Shown here: positions 27,507-36,560 of the stretch, piece by piece | How positions within the stretch are numbered: position 1 is the stretch's first letter | Layout of the letters: each line of letters opens with the position of its first letter | Origin: Ga0077527 sp945862135 | Lineage (GTDB): Bacteria > Pseudomonadota > Gammaproteobacteria > Burkholderiales > SG8-41 | Direction: 5' to 3' | Length of the DNA stretch: 64,000 bases | Assembly: GCA_964203275.1 (NCBI GenBank) | Contig: CAXNMF010000002.1 | Span: forward strand, 310,001 to 374,000 | Made by a program: the position numbers and the translations under genes | The notes under the pieces: generated by a model | The model's input: the letters and a program-made list of their open reading frames with translations, nothing else | Databases searched by the model: none | Told to the model about the DNA's origin: nothing

Positions 27507-29451
27507 CCAGCGCCCGATCACGGCGCGGGAAACTTTCGGGCTTGGCACCGGATTTCTGCTCGCTGGCATGGCACATCTGCTGCGCCTGCCGTTATGGCTG
27601 AGCGGATTAATCGCCGTTATCGTGTTCTGGCGTCTGTATCTTGCGCACCGCAGAATACCCGCACCACGAAAATGGCTGCTGGTGCTGATTGCCCTTTCTG
27701 CGGCTGCCGGCATCCTTCTTGAATATCGCACATTGCTTGGGCGCGATGCTGGCGTGGCGCTGCTGGTGGTCATGCTCGCGATGAAATTGATGGAAACGCA
27801 TACCCAACGAGACGGGATATTGCTGGGCTTCCTCGGGTTTTTCCTGCTCGTCACCAATTTTCTGTATTCCCAGACCATCATCACGGCACTGTATATGCTG
27901 ACCTGTGCGTGGTTATTGATCACTGTGCTGATTGCCATGCAATACACAGGGGCATGGCCCGGCTGGCGGCGGCCTTTGCAGCGCGCAGGGCTCCTGATAT
28001 TGCAGGCGGTACCGCTGATGCTGGTGCTCTTCCTGCTGTTTCCGCGAATACAAGGGCCGCTATGGGGGCTGCCCCACGATGCGCACGCCGGCCTCAGCGG
28101 CCTGTCCGACAATATGAGTCCGGGCAGCCTCAACAGCCTGATCCTGTCCGATGCCGTCGCTTTCCGCGCAGCGTTCCGTGGGCGTATTCCGGAGGCCCGG
28201 GCACTGTATTGGCGCGGCCCTGTCCTGTGGGACTACGACGGCAGGACGTGGACCGCACCACGCTTTGTTTTCAATGCCGAGGAACTGCCAACCGGTGAAC
28301 CGGCAATCGAATACACAGTTACTCTGGAACCGCATAACAAGCGCTGGCTTTTTGCACTTGAACTGCCGATGCAGCGGCCTCCGCGGGCGGTCGTATCCCG
28401 GGACATGCAGTTGTTAAGTGCAACTCCGGTGCGAAACCGCATGCGTTACGAAATGAGTTCGCGTTTGCAGACGACCTATGGCGCTGATGACGGCGAATCC
28501 ATTCTGCGACGCGCCTCGCAACTACCAGAGGGCTATAACCCGCGCACACTTCGTCATGCTCAGGAGCTGCGTCAGAAATTCCGCGATGACCGCCAACTCG
28601 TTGATGCGGTCTTGGCCAGTTTCCGCAATGAAAATTATGTCTACACGCTTTCGCCGCCGCTGCTCGGCGAGCATGCCGTGGATGAATTCCTGTTTGATAC
28701 CCGGCGCGGATTCTGCGAACACTACGCGTCAGCATTCACGGTTCTTATGCGTGCTGCAGGAATCCCTGCGCGCGTGGTCACTGGCTACCAGGGCGGTCAA
28801 ATCAATCCGGTTGGTGATTACGTGCTGGTCCGGCAGGCGGACGCGCACGCATGGACTGAAATCTGGCTGTCAGGTACAGGCTGGGTGCGTATCGACCCCA
28901 CTGCAGCGGTATCCCCCGCCCGTGTGGAACGTGGCATCGCATCAGCACTCCCCAGCAGTGATGTGCTGCCGATGTTCGTACGCGGCGATTTTGAATTCCT
29001 GCAGCGGATGCGTCTGACCTGGGATAGCGTGACTTATACGTGGAATCAGTGGGTGCTGGGCTATAACCCGGAACGTCAACGTCAGTTTCTGGCGAATCTT
29101 GGCTTCAGCAATGCCACCTGGCAGATGCTCGCGGTGATCCTGTTTGTATGTGCAGGGACGGCAGTGTTGCTGGGCGCCATGCTTGCACTTCGTGATCTGC
29201 GCTCCACTCGCACTGATGCGGTTCGTGCGGCCTATGATCTTTTTTGCCGCAAGCTGGCTCGTCGCGGCTTGATGCGGAATCCTGCCGAAGGTCCGTTGGC
29301 ATTTGCTTTACGGGCAACGCGCTGGAAACCGCAGTCCGCAGAGGAAATTGAGGCCATAACCCGGGATTACGTCGCCTTGCGGTACGGAACCGCGGCAACG
29401 GCGCATTCGATACGTGAGTTCCAGCGCAGAATACGCGCCCTCAAAATTTAA
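27481..29451 (+). CDS. TgpA-like transglutaminase, inner-membrane protein
   Basis: 656 residues from the ATG at 27481 (a TTG three codons earlier is possible). Several N-terminal membrane helices (about residues 10-190) are followed by a periplasmic region with DUF3488, a transglutaminase core and a further helix near 555-580, then a cytoplasmic tail. The catalytic triad is seen as Cys in RRGFCEHYASAF, His in ADAHAWTE and Asp in RIDPTAA. The Pseudomonas homologue TgpA is essential and periplasmic-facing, so a role in cell-envelope peptide cross-linking is likely. Third gene of the MoxR operon. Confidence 0.9.
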   Translation: MAQQPVSLNQRPITARETFGLGTGFLLAGMAHLLRLPLWLSGLIAVIVFWRLYLAHRRIPAPRKWLLVLIALSAAAGILLEYRTLLGRDAGVALLVVMLAMKLMETHTQRDGILLGFLGFFLLVTNFLYSQTIITALYMLTCAWLLITVLIAMQYTGAWPGWRRPLQRAGLLILQAVPLMLVLFLLFPRIQGPLWGLPHDAHAGLSGLSDNMSPGSLNSLILSDAVAFRAAFRGRIPEARALYWRGPVLWDYDGRTWTAPRFVFNAEELPTGEPAIEYTVTLEPHNKRWLFALELPMQRPPRAVVSRDMQLLSATPVRNRMRYEMSSRLQTTYGADDGESILRRASQLPEGYNPRTLRHAQELRQKFRDDRQLVDAVLASFRNENYVYTLSPPLLGEHAVDEFLFDTRRGFCEHYASAFTVLMRAAGIPARVVTGYQGGQINPVGDYVLVRQADAHAWTEIWLSGTGWVRIDPTAAVSPARVERGIASALPSSDVLPMFVRGDFEFLQRMRLTWDSVTYTWNQWVLGYNPERQRQFLANLGFSNATWQMLAVILFVCAGTAVLLGAMLALRDLRSTRTDAVRAAYDLFCRKLARRGLMRNPAEGPLAFALRATRWKPQSAEEIEAITRDYVALRYGTAATAHSIREFQRRIRALKI

Positions 29452-29454
29452 TTA

Positions 29455-29477
29455 TCTAAATAAATCAATTATTTAGA
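29455..29477. other. AT-rich hairpin between convergent genes
   Basis: TCTAAATAA at 29455-29463 pairs with TTATTTAGA at 29469-29477 around a 5-base loop. It occupies most of the 37-base gap between the transglutaminase and nlpD stops; likely a two-way stop, inferred from place only. Confidence 0.4.
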
Positions 29478-29488
29478 ATAACTTAGGG

Positions 29489-30424
29489 TCACGCCGGGGG
29501 TAACAGCGTCGCCGGGTCAATCGGTTTGCCCAGACGCCGGATCTCGAAATGCAATTTGACCTGATCCGTGTCGGTATCACCCATCTCTGCAATACGTTGA
29601 CCGCGCATCACTGTCTGGCCTTCCTTGACCAGCAGAGCGCGGTTGTGCGCGTAAACACTGAGGAATTTTTCGTTGTGCTTGATAACGATGAGTTTGCCGA
29701 GACCTCGTATTCCGGTACCGCTGAAAATCACGCGCCCGGGGCCGGCAGCTACAACAGCTTGGCCGGGTTTCCCGGCAATACCAATACCTTTGCTGGAGGA
29801 TTCATTGAATGGTGTGACGACCCTGCCATTCACCGGCCAGATCCAGTCAACATCATCACCAGCCACAACCGTGGTTTTCGGCTCCGAAGCCGTTGCTGTT
29901 TCGGTTTTCGGGGCCACAGCAGGTTCTGGTTTGACCCCGGACATCTGGGCATAGGCCTGATCGGAATACGGTACACGAACGCCTCGCGGCTCCGTTCGCG
30001 CGCCACTGGAAACAGGTCGTCCAGCACTGCCATCCAATGGCTGCCCTTCCACGCTGCCCGCAGGCATCCGCAATGGCGTTGCTACGGCGCCTCTCGGCGG
30101 GGAGAGTCGTAATTGCTGCCCGACGCGAATCTTGCCGGGGTCGATGTTGTTCCATCCGGCCAGTTCGCGGTAATCAAGGCCGAATTCAAGCGCGATGGCG
30201 TAAAGGGTATCTCCGGGCTTTACGGTATACGATTCCGGTCGCGGCTGATCCTGCTGTGATGCTATACGTGCGGGTGCAGGTTTGGCGGCCGGTTTTGTGG
30301 ATGATTGCGGCATGCGGTCAATCACCGGTGCGGGCCGAGGCGCGGCACAACCCGCAATCAATACGACAGCGACAATTACAGCAAGATTTGAAGTCAAACG
30401 CGCACCGGAATAAGCGGTGGACAT
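29489..30424 (-). CDS. nlpD: NlpD-like lipoprotein, LysM plus LytM (M23) domains
   Basis: 311 residues from the ATG at 30422-30424. Further upstream codons run into pcm and are not conserved. A lipobox is present (VVLIAGCAAP), so the protein should be anchored in the outer membrane. One LysM domain (SYTVKPGDTLYAIALEFG, about 65-110) binds peptidoglycan; the C-terminal LytM domain begins near 205. The first zinc-ligand site is lost: SKGIGIAGKPG in place of HxGxD, while YAHN and LHFEIR remain. This is the degenerate form used by NlpD to activate the AmiC amidase at division. It follows pcm by 13 bases; no rpoS follows. Confidence 0.9.
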   Translation of the reverse strand: MSTAYSGARLTSNLAVIVAVVLIAGCAAPRPAPVIDRMPQSSTKPAAKPAPARIASQQDQPRPESYTVKPGDTLYAIALEFGLDYRELAGWNNIDPGKIRVGQQLRLSPPRGAVATPLRMPAGSVEGQPLDGSAGRPVSSGARTEPRGVRVPYSDQAYAQMSGVKPEPAVAPKTETATASEPKTTVVAGDDVDWIWPVNGRVVTPFNESSSKGIGIAGKPGQAVVAAGPGRVIFSGTGIRGLGKLIVIKHNEKFLSVYAHNRALLVKEGQTVMRGQRIAEMGDTDTDQVKLHFEIRRLGKPIDPATLLPPA

Positions 30425-30437
30425 TCCCACCGGTGGC

Positions 30438-31100
30438 TCAGCCGAGACCCGGCAGCAAAGGGACAAAAAGAGCATCTTCAACTTTGCGGTCGACATAGCT
30501 CTGAATTGTACGTTCAATGACATGCAAAGACTGCTTGCCCTGATGGGTCAAAGGAATGATGATTTTACCACCCACGGCCAATTGATCGAGCAGCGCCTGC
30601 GGAACATGGGTTGCCGCAGCAGCCACCACAATCCCGTCAAAAGGCGCGTGCTCAGGCCAGCCCAGCTGTCCATCGGCAGTACGTACGCGCACATTGTGCG
30701 CCCGCGCATCACGCAAATGGCGCCGTGCCTTCGTCAGCAGCGGCGCGAGGCGCTCAAGCGAATACACTTCACGGGCCAGACGTGATAACACTGCAGCCTG
30801 ATAGCCGCAGCCCGTTCCGATTTCAAGCACCTTGTCGAGTTTGCTGCCCCCGCTGCGCAGCAGTTCCAGCATGCGCGCAACAGTATAAGGGCTGGAAATC
30901 GTCTGTCCAAAACCCAGTGGCAAGGCCATGTCTTCATATGCCCTGCTGGCCAACGCCTCATCGACAAAAATGTGCCTGGGCACCTCGCCCATCGCGGCAA
31001 GAATGACTTCATCACTGATGCCTTCACCACGCAGGCGTTCCACCATGCGCATCCGCGTGCGCTGTGAGGTCATGCCGATACCCGAATTCGCTGCGTTCAT
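30438..31100 (-). CDS. pcm: protein-L-isoaspartate O-methyltransferase
   Basis: 220 residues. SAM-dependent repair of isoaspartyl residues in aged proteins. Motif I is VLEIGTGCGYQAAVL; RHIFVDEALASRAYED and LPLGFGQTISSPY before it are signatures of the enzyme, and VPLLPGLG ends it. Its ATG overlaps the surE stop by 4 bases. Middle gene of surE-pcm-nlpD. Confidence 0.97.
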   Translation of the reverse strand: MNAANSGIGMTSQRTRMRMVERLRGEGISDEVILAAMGEVPRHIFVDEALASRAYEDMALPLGFGQTISSPYTVARMLELLRSGGSKLDKVLEIGTGCGYQAAVLSRLAREVYSLERLAPLLTKARRHLRDARAHNVRVRTADGQLGWPEHAPFDGIVVAAAATHVPQALLDQLAVGGKIIIPLTHQGKQSLHVIERTIQSYVDRKVEDALFVPLLPGLG

Positions 31101-31852
31101 GATTCCGCCGGACTTTGCAGCCAGTTGCCAACCAGTTCCATCTGCCCGAACCGTGTCAGGTCCATCTGCAACGGCGTCACAGAAACCATCTGCGCAGACG
31201 TGGCGTGAAAATCCGTGCCTTCGCCTGCGTCCTGAGCACGTCCAGCGGCACCGACCCAGTAAACCGTGTTACCACGGGGATTGACGGCTTTGACCACCGG
31301 CTCAGCCTTGTGTCGTTTGCCGAGGCGGGTCACTTTGTGTCCGCGCAGCGCTTCATAGGGAACATCAGGCACGTTCACATTGAGCAATACCGGCTGATCG
31401 ATACGGTGCCGTCCAAAGCGGACGACCAGTTCGGCAGCAACCCGACCAGCCGTTTCGAAATGATCATGTTCGCCGGACACCAGCGAAATGGCGATTGACG
31501 GAATGCCCAGCAAAAAACCTTCTGTCGCTGCGGCGACCGTTCCTGAATAAATCGTGTCGTCCCCCATATTTGCGCCGTCATTGATCCCAGACACTACAAT
31601 GTCCGGCAGTTCCGGAAGCAGCCCGGTCACTGCCAGATGCACACAGTCCGTCGGTGTGCCATTGACGTAATAAAAACCGCCGGGCGCCTGTCTGACTGAC
31701 AGCGGCCGGTCGAGAGTGAGCGAGTTACTTGCACCGCTGCGATCACGCTCCGGTGCCACCACAGTGACGGTTCCCAGTGGCGACAGCGCGCGCTCCAGGG
31801 CGGCCAGGCCCGGCGCAAAATAACCGTCGTCGTTGCTGAGCAGAATGCGCAC
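31097..31852 (-). CDS. surE: 5'/3'-nucleotidase SurE
   Basis: 251 residues. The start is the GTG at 31850-31852, which yields VRILLSNDDG, the fixed N-terminus with the metal-binding Asp pair; the long open frame before it has no family similarity. Other marks are VAPERDRSGASNSLTL, NGTPTDCVH, and PDIVVSGINDGANMGDD with its metal-binding Asn. It is a metal-dependent phosphatase of nucleoside monophosphates and forms the first gene of the stationary-phase surE-pcm-nlpD set. Confidence 0.96.
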   Translation of the reverse strand: MRILLSNDDGYFAPGLAALERALSPLGTVTVVAPERDRSGASNSLTLDRPLSVRQAPGGFYYVNGTPTDCVHLAVTGLLPELPDIVVSGINDGANMGDDTIYSGTVAAATEGFLLGIPSIAISLVSGEHDHFETAGRVAAELVVRFGRHRIDQPVLLNVNVPDVPYEALRGHKVTRLGKRHKAEPVVKAVNPRGNTVYWVGAAGRAQDAGEGTDFHATSAQMVSVTPLQMDLTRFGQMELVGNWLQSPAES

Positions 31853-32014
31853 GCTGGTGATCGCCGTTTCGGGGTGTTTGCTGCGCCCCGCCTTCTCGGC
31901 GGAGTCTTGTAAATCGTATCCCTTGATATTGCTGCGGATTTTAGCACGGGCTCCTGCAAAGACCCGCTTGAGTGCTACGATATCCGCTCCTTTAAACACT
32001 ACAGTGACCTGATC

Positions 32015-32710
32015 ATGGCGCCCATCGGCTTTCGCATACTTCCTTTCTCCCCGCAACCCCCGGCCAAAACCATCGCCACACTGCGCAAGATCGCCACCGC
32101 GCACCTGAGCGACAACATGAACCGACTGCACGCCATTGGCCCTGACCTGTGGCCCTGCCATAGCGGCGGCCGGATGGTTGGCACCGCCCTGACGGTCAAG
32201 GTCGGTCCCGGAGACAACCTGATGGTGCACAAGGCCATCGATATTGTCCGTCCGGGAGACGTCATCGTGGTTGATGCGGGAGGCATCTGCACCCAGGCCA
32301 TCATCGGCGAAATCATGTCCGCCATCGCAGAACGCCATGGCGCCGCAGGAATGGTCATCGACGGCGCCATCCGTGATGCCGATGCCCTGGCAATATCCTC
32401 ATTCCCGGTATATGCACGTGGCGTGACGCACCGTGGTCCGTACAAAAACGGTCCCGGTGAAATCAATGTGCCGGTGGTCATCGGTGACGCAGTCATCAAT
32501 CCCGGCGACATCATCATCGGCGACGACGATGGACTGCTGGCGCTGCCACAAGCCATGGCCAACGAAACCATTGCACTCGCCCAGGCCCAGGCCAAAAAAG
32601 AAGCGGCCATGCTAAAAACCATCCGCAGCAAGAGCAAGCTGGACCGCCGCTGGGTCGATGAAACACTGCGAGCAAAAGGCTGCGTCATCCCGCCCAAGAT
32701 GCGCAGCTGA
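32015..32710 (+). CDS. RraA-like / HMG aldolase family protein
   Basis: 231 residues. Motifs of the RraA/4-hydroxy-4-methyl-2-oxoglutarate aldolase fold: ATAHLSDNMNR, GGRMVGTALTVKVGPGDN, VDAGG, GGIVIDGAIRD-like GMVIDGAIRDADAL and GDDDGLLALPQ. The Arg and Asp in DGAIRDAD are the residues that hold substrate and metal in the aldolases. The class also contains the RNase E inhibitor RraA, but the two following CoA genes argue for a catabolic aldolase or decarboxylase here. Its stop shares one base with the next start. Confidence 0.85.
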   Translation: MAPIGFRILPFSPQPPAKTIATLRKIATAHLSDNMNRLHAIGPDLWPCHSGGRMVGTALTVKVGPGDNLMVHKAIDIVRPGDVIVVDAGGICTQAIIGEIMSAIAERHGAAGMVIDGAIRDADALAISSFPVYARGVTHRGPYKNGPGEINVPVVIGDAVINPGDIIIGDDDGLLALPQAMANETIALAQAQAKKEAAMLKTIRSKSKLDRRWVDETLRAKGCVIPPKMRS

Positions 32711-33912
32711 TGGCCGGACCGCTGACCGGGATCACCGTGATCGACCTGACCACGGTGGTCATGGGCCCTTACGCCACCCAGATCCTCGGCGATCTGGGGG
32801 CGGCGGTCATCAAAATCGAGGCGCCGGGCGGCGATAATGTCCGTTACGTTGGTCCCATGCGCAACCGTGGCATGGGCCACATGTTCCTTCATCTGAATCG
32901 CAACAAGAAAAGCGTTGTGCTTGACCTCAAGCAAGCGGCTGGTCGCGACGCGCTTTTGCGAATTGCAGCCAAGGCGGATGTCCTGATCTACAACATCAGG
33001 CCTCAGGCCATGCAACGACTCCGCCTGGGTTACGCCGATGTGGCTGCGGTCAATCCGCGCATCATTTATGTCGGGGCCTATGGCTATGGACAACAGGGGC
33101 CCTACGCCGCCCTTCCCGCCTACGATGACCTGATTCAGGGCATGACCGGTATTCCATGGCTGGCACAGCAAGCCGGTTCTGCGGACCCGCGCTACATCCC
33201 GGCGACCCTCGCTGACCGCATTGTCGGACTGCACGCGGTGTATGCCGTCACCACGGCGCTATATCACCGCGAGCGCACAGGTGAAGGCCAGTCGGTCGAG
33301 GTTCCCATGTTCGAATGTATGAGCCAGATGGTTCTGGGCGATCACCTCGGTGGCCGCACTTTTGAACCACCGCTCGGCCCCTCAGGGTATGCACGTGTAC
33401 TGGCCCCCGAACGCCGTCCCTTCCGGACCCGAGACGGCTACGTTTGCGTGTTGATGTATAACGACAAGCAATGGCAAAACTTTTTCAGCCTGATCGGACG
33501 CGAAGATCTGTTTCGTGACGACCCCCGGTTCAACAGTCACGAAAACCGCTCTGCGCACATTGCAGAGGCCAATGCCTTTGTCGCCGGTGAAATGCTCAAA
33601 CGCAGCACCGCTGAATGGCTGACCGCACTGAATGAAACCGATATCCCTTGCGCACCGATGAATTCGATCGACGATGTAATCGATGACGAGCATCTGAATC
33701 GCACCGGCTTCGTTCACGAAGAAACGCATCCCAGTGAAGGCACGCTGCGCACCACAGGGGCTGCGACACAATGGTCCGGCACGCCAACCGCAGCACAATG
33801 CGGCGCCCCCCGGCTTGGCGAGCATGGTGTCGAAGTGCTGCGTGCTGCCGGATACAGTGACGACGAAATACGGACACTGACGGCTTCCGGCGTGACTTCC
33901 ATGCCCGACTGA
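32710..33912 (+). CDS. CaiB/BaiF (family III) CoA-transferase
   Basis: 400 residues, full length. It starts with GPLTGITVIDLTTVVMGPYATQ, followed by LGDLGAAVIKIEAPGGD, FLHLNRNKKSVVLDLK and the catalytic Asp in PAYDDLIQGMTG. The family moves CoA between organic acids through an aspartyl-CoA intermediate. Substrate unknown; with the RraA-like protein and the acyl-CoA dehydrogenase it probably serves one acid-degradation route. Confidence 0.93.
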   Translation: MAGPLTGITVIDLTTVVMGPYATQILGDLGAAVIKIEAPGGDNVRYVGPMRNRGMGHMFLHLNRNKKSVVLDLKQAAGRDALLRIAAKADVLIYNIRPQAMQRLRLGYADVAAVNPRIIYVGAYGYGQQGPYAALPAYDDLIQGMTGIPWLAQQAGSADPRYIPATLADRIVGLHAVYAVTTALYHRERTGEGQSVEVPMFECMSQMVLGDHLGGRTFEPPLGPSGYARVLAPERRPFRTRDGYVCVLMYNDKQWQNFFSLIGREDLFRDDPRFNSHENRSAHIAEANAFVAGEMLKRSTAEWLTALNETDIPCAPMNSIDDVIDDEHLNRTGFVHEETHPSEGTLRTTGAATQWSGTPTAAQCGAPRLGEHGVEVLRAAGYSDDEIRTLTASGVTSMPD

Positions 33913-33924
33913 CGGGAAAGAAAA

Positions 33925-35091
33925 ATGGATTTCGAGTTTTCAGAGGAACAGCGATCCATTCGTGATGCGGTAGCCCGCACCTGCTTGCGGTTCGGCGCGG
34001 ACTACTGGCTGCAGCATGATCGCGACGGCGGTTTCCCGCACGAATTTCATGCCGCCATCGCCGGCGATGGCTGGCTCGGTATCGCGATGCCCGAACAATA
34101 TGGCGGCAGCGGCCTCGGCATTACCGAAGCAGCGCTGATGATGGAAACCATCGCGGCGTCCGGCGCGGGGTTCTCCGGTGCATCAGCGGTACATATGAAC
34201 ATCTTCGGACTGCACCCGGTCGTAGTCTATGCATCAGATGCGCAAAAAGCACGCTGGCTGCCACCGCTGATCGCCGGACATGACAAAGCCTGTTTCGGCG
34301 TCACAGAGCCCGGCGCCGGGCTCAACACCACACGACTGACGACAAAAGCCGTACGCGAAGGTGACGACTATGTGATATCCGGACAGAAAGTCTGGATCTC
34401 CACCGCACAGGTCGCCAACAAGATCCTACTGCTGGCTCGTACTACGCTTATTGAAGAAACCAGAAATCCGATCGACGGCCTGACGCTGTTTTACGCCGAC
34501 ATTGACCGGGAAAAATTCGAGGCCCGCGAAATCGACAAGATGGGCCGCAAGGCCGTTGATTCGAATCAGGTGTTCATCGACGGCATGCGTGTGCCTGCCG
34601 CCGATCGCATCGGCGAGGAAGGCAAGGGATTCCGCTATATCCTCGACGGACTGAATCCCGAACGCATTCTTGTTGCCGCAGAGGCAGTGGGCTTGGGGCG
34701 TGTCGCGCTGCAAAGCGCTGCAAAATATGCCGGCGAACGCATCGTCTTCGATCGTCCCATCGGCCAGAACCAGGCCATCCAGCACCCGCTTGCACAACGC
34801 TGGATCGAACTCGAAGCTGCGGCGTTAATGACCTATCGCGCCGCCAGTCTCTACGATGCCGACAAGCCCTGTGGTGCTGAAGCCAACGCTGCAAAATATT
34901 TTGCAGGTGAAGCCGGATTCAAGGCCTGCGAAACTGCGGTGCTGACTCATGGCGGCATGGGCTACGCCAAGGAGTTTCACGTCGAGCGTTACTTTCGCGA
35001 GGCGATGATTCCGCGTATAGCGCCGGTCAGTTCACAACTGATTCTCTGCCACATCGCAGAGCGTGTGCTGGGACTCCCAAAGTCCTACTGA
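33925..35091 (+). CDS. acyl-CoA dehydrogenase family protein
   Basis: 388 residues with the usual three parts: N-terminal helices (DFEFSEEQRSIRDAV), middle beta-domain with FAD/substrate motifs (CFGVTEPGAG, ISGQKVWISTA) and C-terminal helices (GGMGYAKEFHVERYFREA). At the place where many family members have the catalytic Glu of YEGTSQ the sequence reads RIAPVSSQ, so the base is lost or supplied from elsewhere. Third gene of the RraA-CoA-transferase group, 12 bases after it. Confidence 0.93.
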   Translation: MDFEFSEEQRSIRDAVARTCLRFGADYWLQHDRDGGFPHEFHAAIAGDGWLGIAMPEQYGGSGLGITEAALMMETIAASGAGFSGASAVHMNIFGLHPVVVYASDAQKARWLPPLIAGHDKACFGVTEPGAGLNTTRLTTKAVREGDDYVISGQKVWISTAQVANKILLLARTTLIEETRNPIDGLTLFYADIDREKFEAREIDKMGRKAVDSNQVFIDGMRVPAADRIGEEGKGFRYILDGLNPERILVAAEAVGLGRVALQSAAKYAGERIVFDRPIGQNQAIQHPLAQRWIELEAAALMTYRAASLYDADKPCGAEANAAKYFAGEAGFKACETAVLTHGGMGYAKEFHVERYFREAMIPRIAPVSSQLILCHIAERVLGLPKSY

Positions 35092-35116
35092 CTTTGCGGT
35101 GAAGAGAGCAAGTATT

Positions 35117-35149
35117 TAAATTATAAGTGCTTGTTTTTATTATAATTTA
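35117..35149. other. AT-rich hairpin between convergent genes
   Basis: TAAATTATAA at 35117-35126 is perfectly matched by TTATAATTTA at 35140-35149. The right arm includes the nitrilase gene's stop codon. A copy of the octamer AAGTATTT at 35110-35117 is also seen near nadC. Confidence 0.4.
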
Positions 35150-35976
35150 TTGCCAATTACACTATAGAGACGGTCATGCTGAAGCGATGGCATCATGCCG
35201 CGAATTTTTGCGACCCGAGCCGGATCGATATCGGCATAGATAATTCCGGGTTCCTCGCCGGCATCAGCCAGCACCTCGCCCCAGGGATCGACGATCAAGG
35301 CATGCCCGTAGGTTTGACGGTTGCCGGGATGATCGCCGCACATCGCCGGCGCGAGCACATAAGCCGCATTTTCGATCGCGCGTGATTTCAGCAAAGTATG
35401 CCAGTGCACCTTGCCGGTCTGGCGCTGAAAAGACGATGGAACCGAGAGAAACTCCGCGCCCTGTTGTGCCAGAGCGCGATAAAGATGTGGGAAACGCACG
35501 TCGTAGCAGATGGTCATGCCCAGCTTGCCCCACGGCGTTGGGGCGATAACAGCCTGTTCGCCGGGCCGGTAGGCTGAAGACTCGCGGATGACTTTGCCGT
35601 CGGGCAGGGTCACGTCAAACATGTGAATCTTGTCGTAGGTCGCAGCGATGGTGCCCTCCGCAGAGATCAGATAAGAGCGGTTAACAATGCGCTCCTCATC
35701 CGTCTTCAGCGTCAACGAGCCCGCAAGCAACCAGATTTTCAGTTGAGCAGCCAGTTGCCGCAGTTCGGTCAAAACAGTGCCGCCGTCCGCAGGTAGACCT
35801 CCCTCACGCATGACACGGCCGCTGCCATCCATCATCAGGCAGTATTCAGGCGACAGAACGAATTGCGCCCCGTTACCGGCAGCTTCGGTCACCATCTGTT
35901 TAAATTGAACAACATTGACAGCAAGATCACTGCCGCTGTTCATCTGCAGGCACGCGGCGCGGAATGACATAGTCAT
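35140..35976 (-). CDS. carbon-nitrogen hydrolase (nitrilase superfamily, Nit1-like)
   Basis: 278 residues from the ATG at 35974-35976; another ATG two codons later is equally possible, and codons further up belong to the tRNA-Pro gene. The Glu-Lys-Cys triad is seen: Glu in VLSPEYCLM, Lys in YDKIHMFDV, Cys in MTICYDVRFP. HMFDV and YDVRFPHLYR are typical of the NitFhit/Nit1 branch, some of which act as deaminated-glutathione amidases. That role is likely but not proven. Confidence 0.92.
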   Translation of the reverse strand: MTMSFRAACLQMNSGSDLAVNVVQFKQMVTEAAGNGAQFVLSPEYCLMMDGSGRVMREGGLPADGGTVLTELRQLAAQLKIWLLAGSLTLKTDEERIVNRSYLISAEGTIAATYDKIHMFDVTLPDGKVIRESSAYRPGEQAVIAPTPWGKLGMTICYDVRFPHLYRALAQQGAEFLSVPSSFQRQTGKVHWHTLLKSRAIENAAYVLAPAMCGDHPGNRQTYGHALIVDPWGEVLADAGEEPGIIYADIDPARVAKIRGMMPSLQHDRLYSVIGNKL

Positions 35977-36037
35977 GAGCAAGTCCGGCGGTGAGTGTAT
36001 GTGCGCCGCTGGAAAAACATTGCGGGCAGAATTAAAA

Positions 36038-36116
<79 letters not shown>

Positions 36117-36164
36117 AGGCGCGCATTATACAACAGAGGAACACCAAGCTCTAAGCAGCAGTTT

Positions 36165-36560
36165 TCAGGCGCGGAGCTGATCGATGATGTTTTTGAGATC
36201 TTGCCGCAATTGCGCCAATGCAGGCTCGGGCTTTGAAGTGACGGCCGTTGCAACAGTTGAGGAACGGGATGCCCGCGACGGTTCATTGGCCAGTTCATCC
36301 AGGCGATTGCGGGCACCGCTGATGGTGAAACCCTGATCGTAAAGCAGCTCGCGGATTCGCCGGATCAACAGCACTTCATGATGCTGGTAATAACGCCGGT
36401 TACCCCGACGTTTGACTGGGCGAAGTTGTGTGAACTCCTGCTCCCAATAGCGCAAGACGTGCGGCTTCACACCGCACAACTCGCTCACTTCACCGATCGT
36501 GAAATAACGTTTTGCCGGGATCGGCGGAAGCTGTGTTTTAAGGCTTCCGCTGGCTTCCAT
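36165..36560 (-). CDS. MerR-family transcriptional regulator
   Basis: 131 residues. The winged helix-turn-helix is RYFTIGEVSELCGVKPHVLRYWEQEF and the second part RRYYQHHEVLLIRRIRELLYDQGFTISGA. There are no metal-binding cysteines in the short C-terminal tail. It overlaps the ihfA end by 23 bases. The same small MerR gene follows ihfA in many proteobacteria; target genes unknown. Confidence 0.93.
   Translation of the reverse strand: MEASGSLKTQLPPIPAKRYFTIGEVSELCGVKPHVLRYWEQEFTQLRPVKRRGNRRYYQHHEVLLIRRIRELLYDQGFTISGARNRLDELANEPSRASRSSTVATAVTSKPEPALAQLRQDLKNIIDQLRA

Noticed and set aside
31853..32338. N-terminal extension of SurE
   Set aside because: SurE begins at the metal-binding LLSNDDG segment; the extra 160 codons overlap the divergent promoter region and the next gene.
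31999..33234. A 411-codon open frame on the minus strand opposite the RraA-like and CoA-transferase genes
   Set aside because: The plus strand encodes two clearly conserved proteins over the same bases; the antisense product is low in complexity and has no family motifs.
36538..36560. Overlap of merR and ihfA as a sign of misassembly
   Set aside because: Both proteins are complete and this overlap is common at this locus in proteobacteria.
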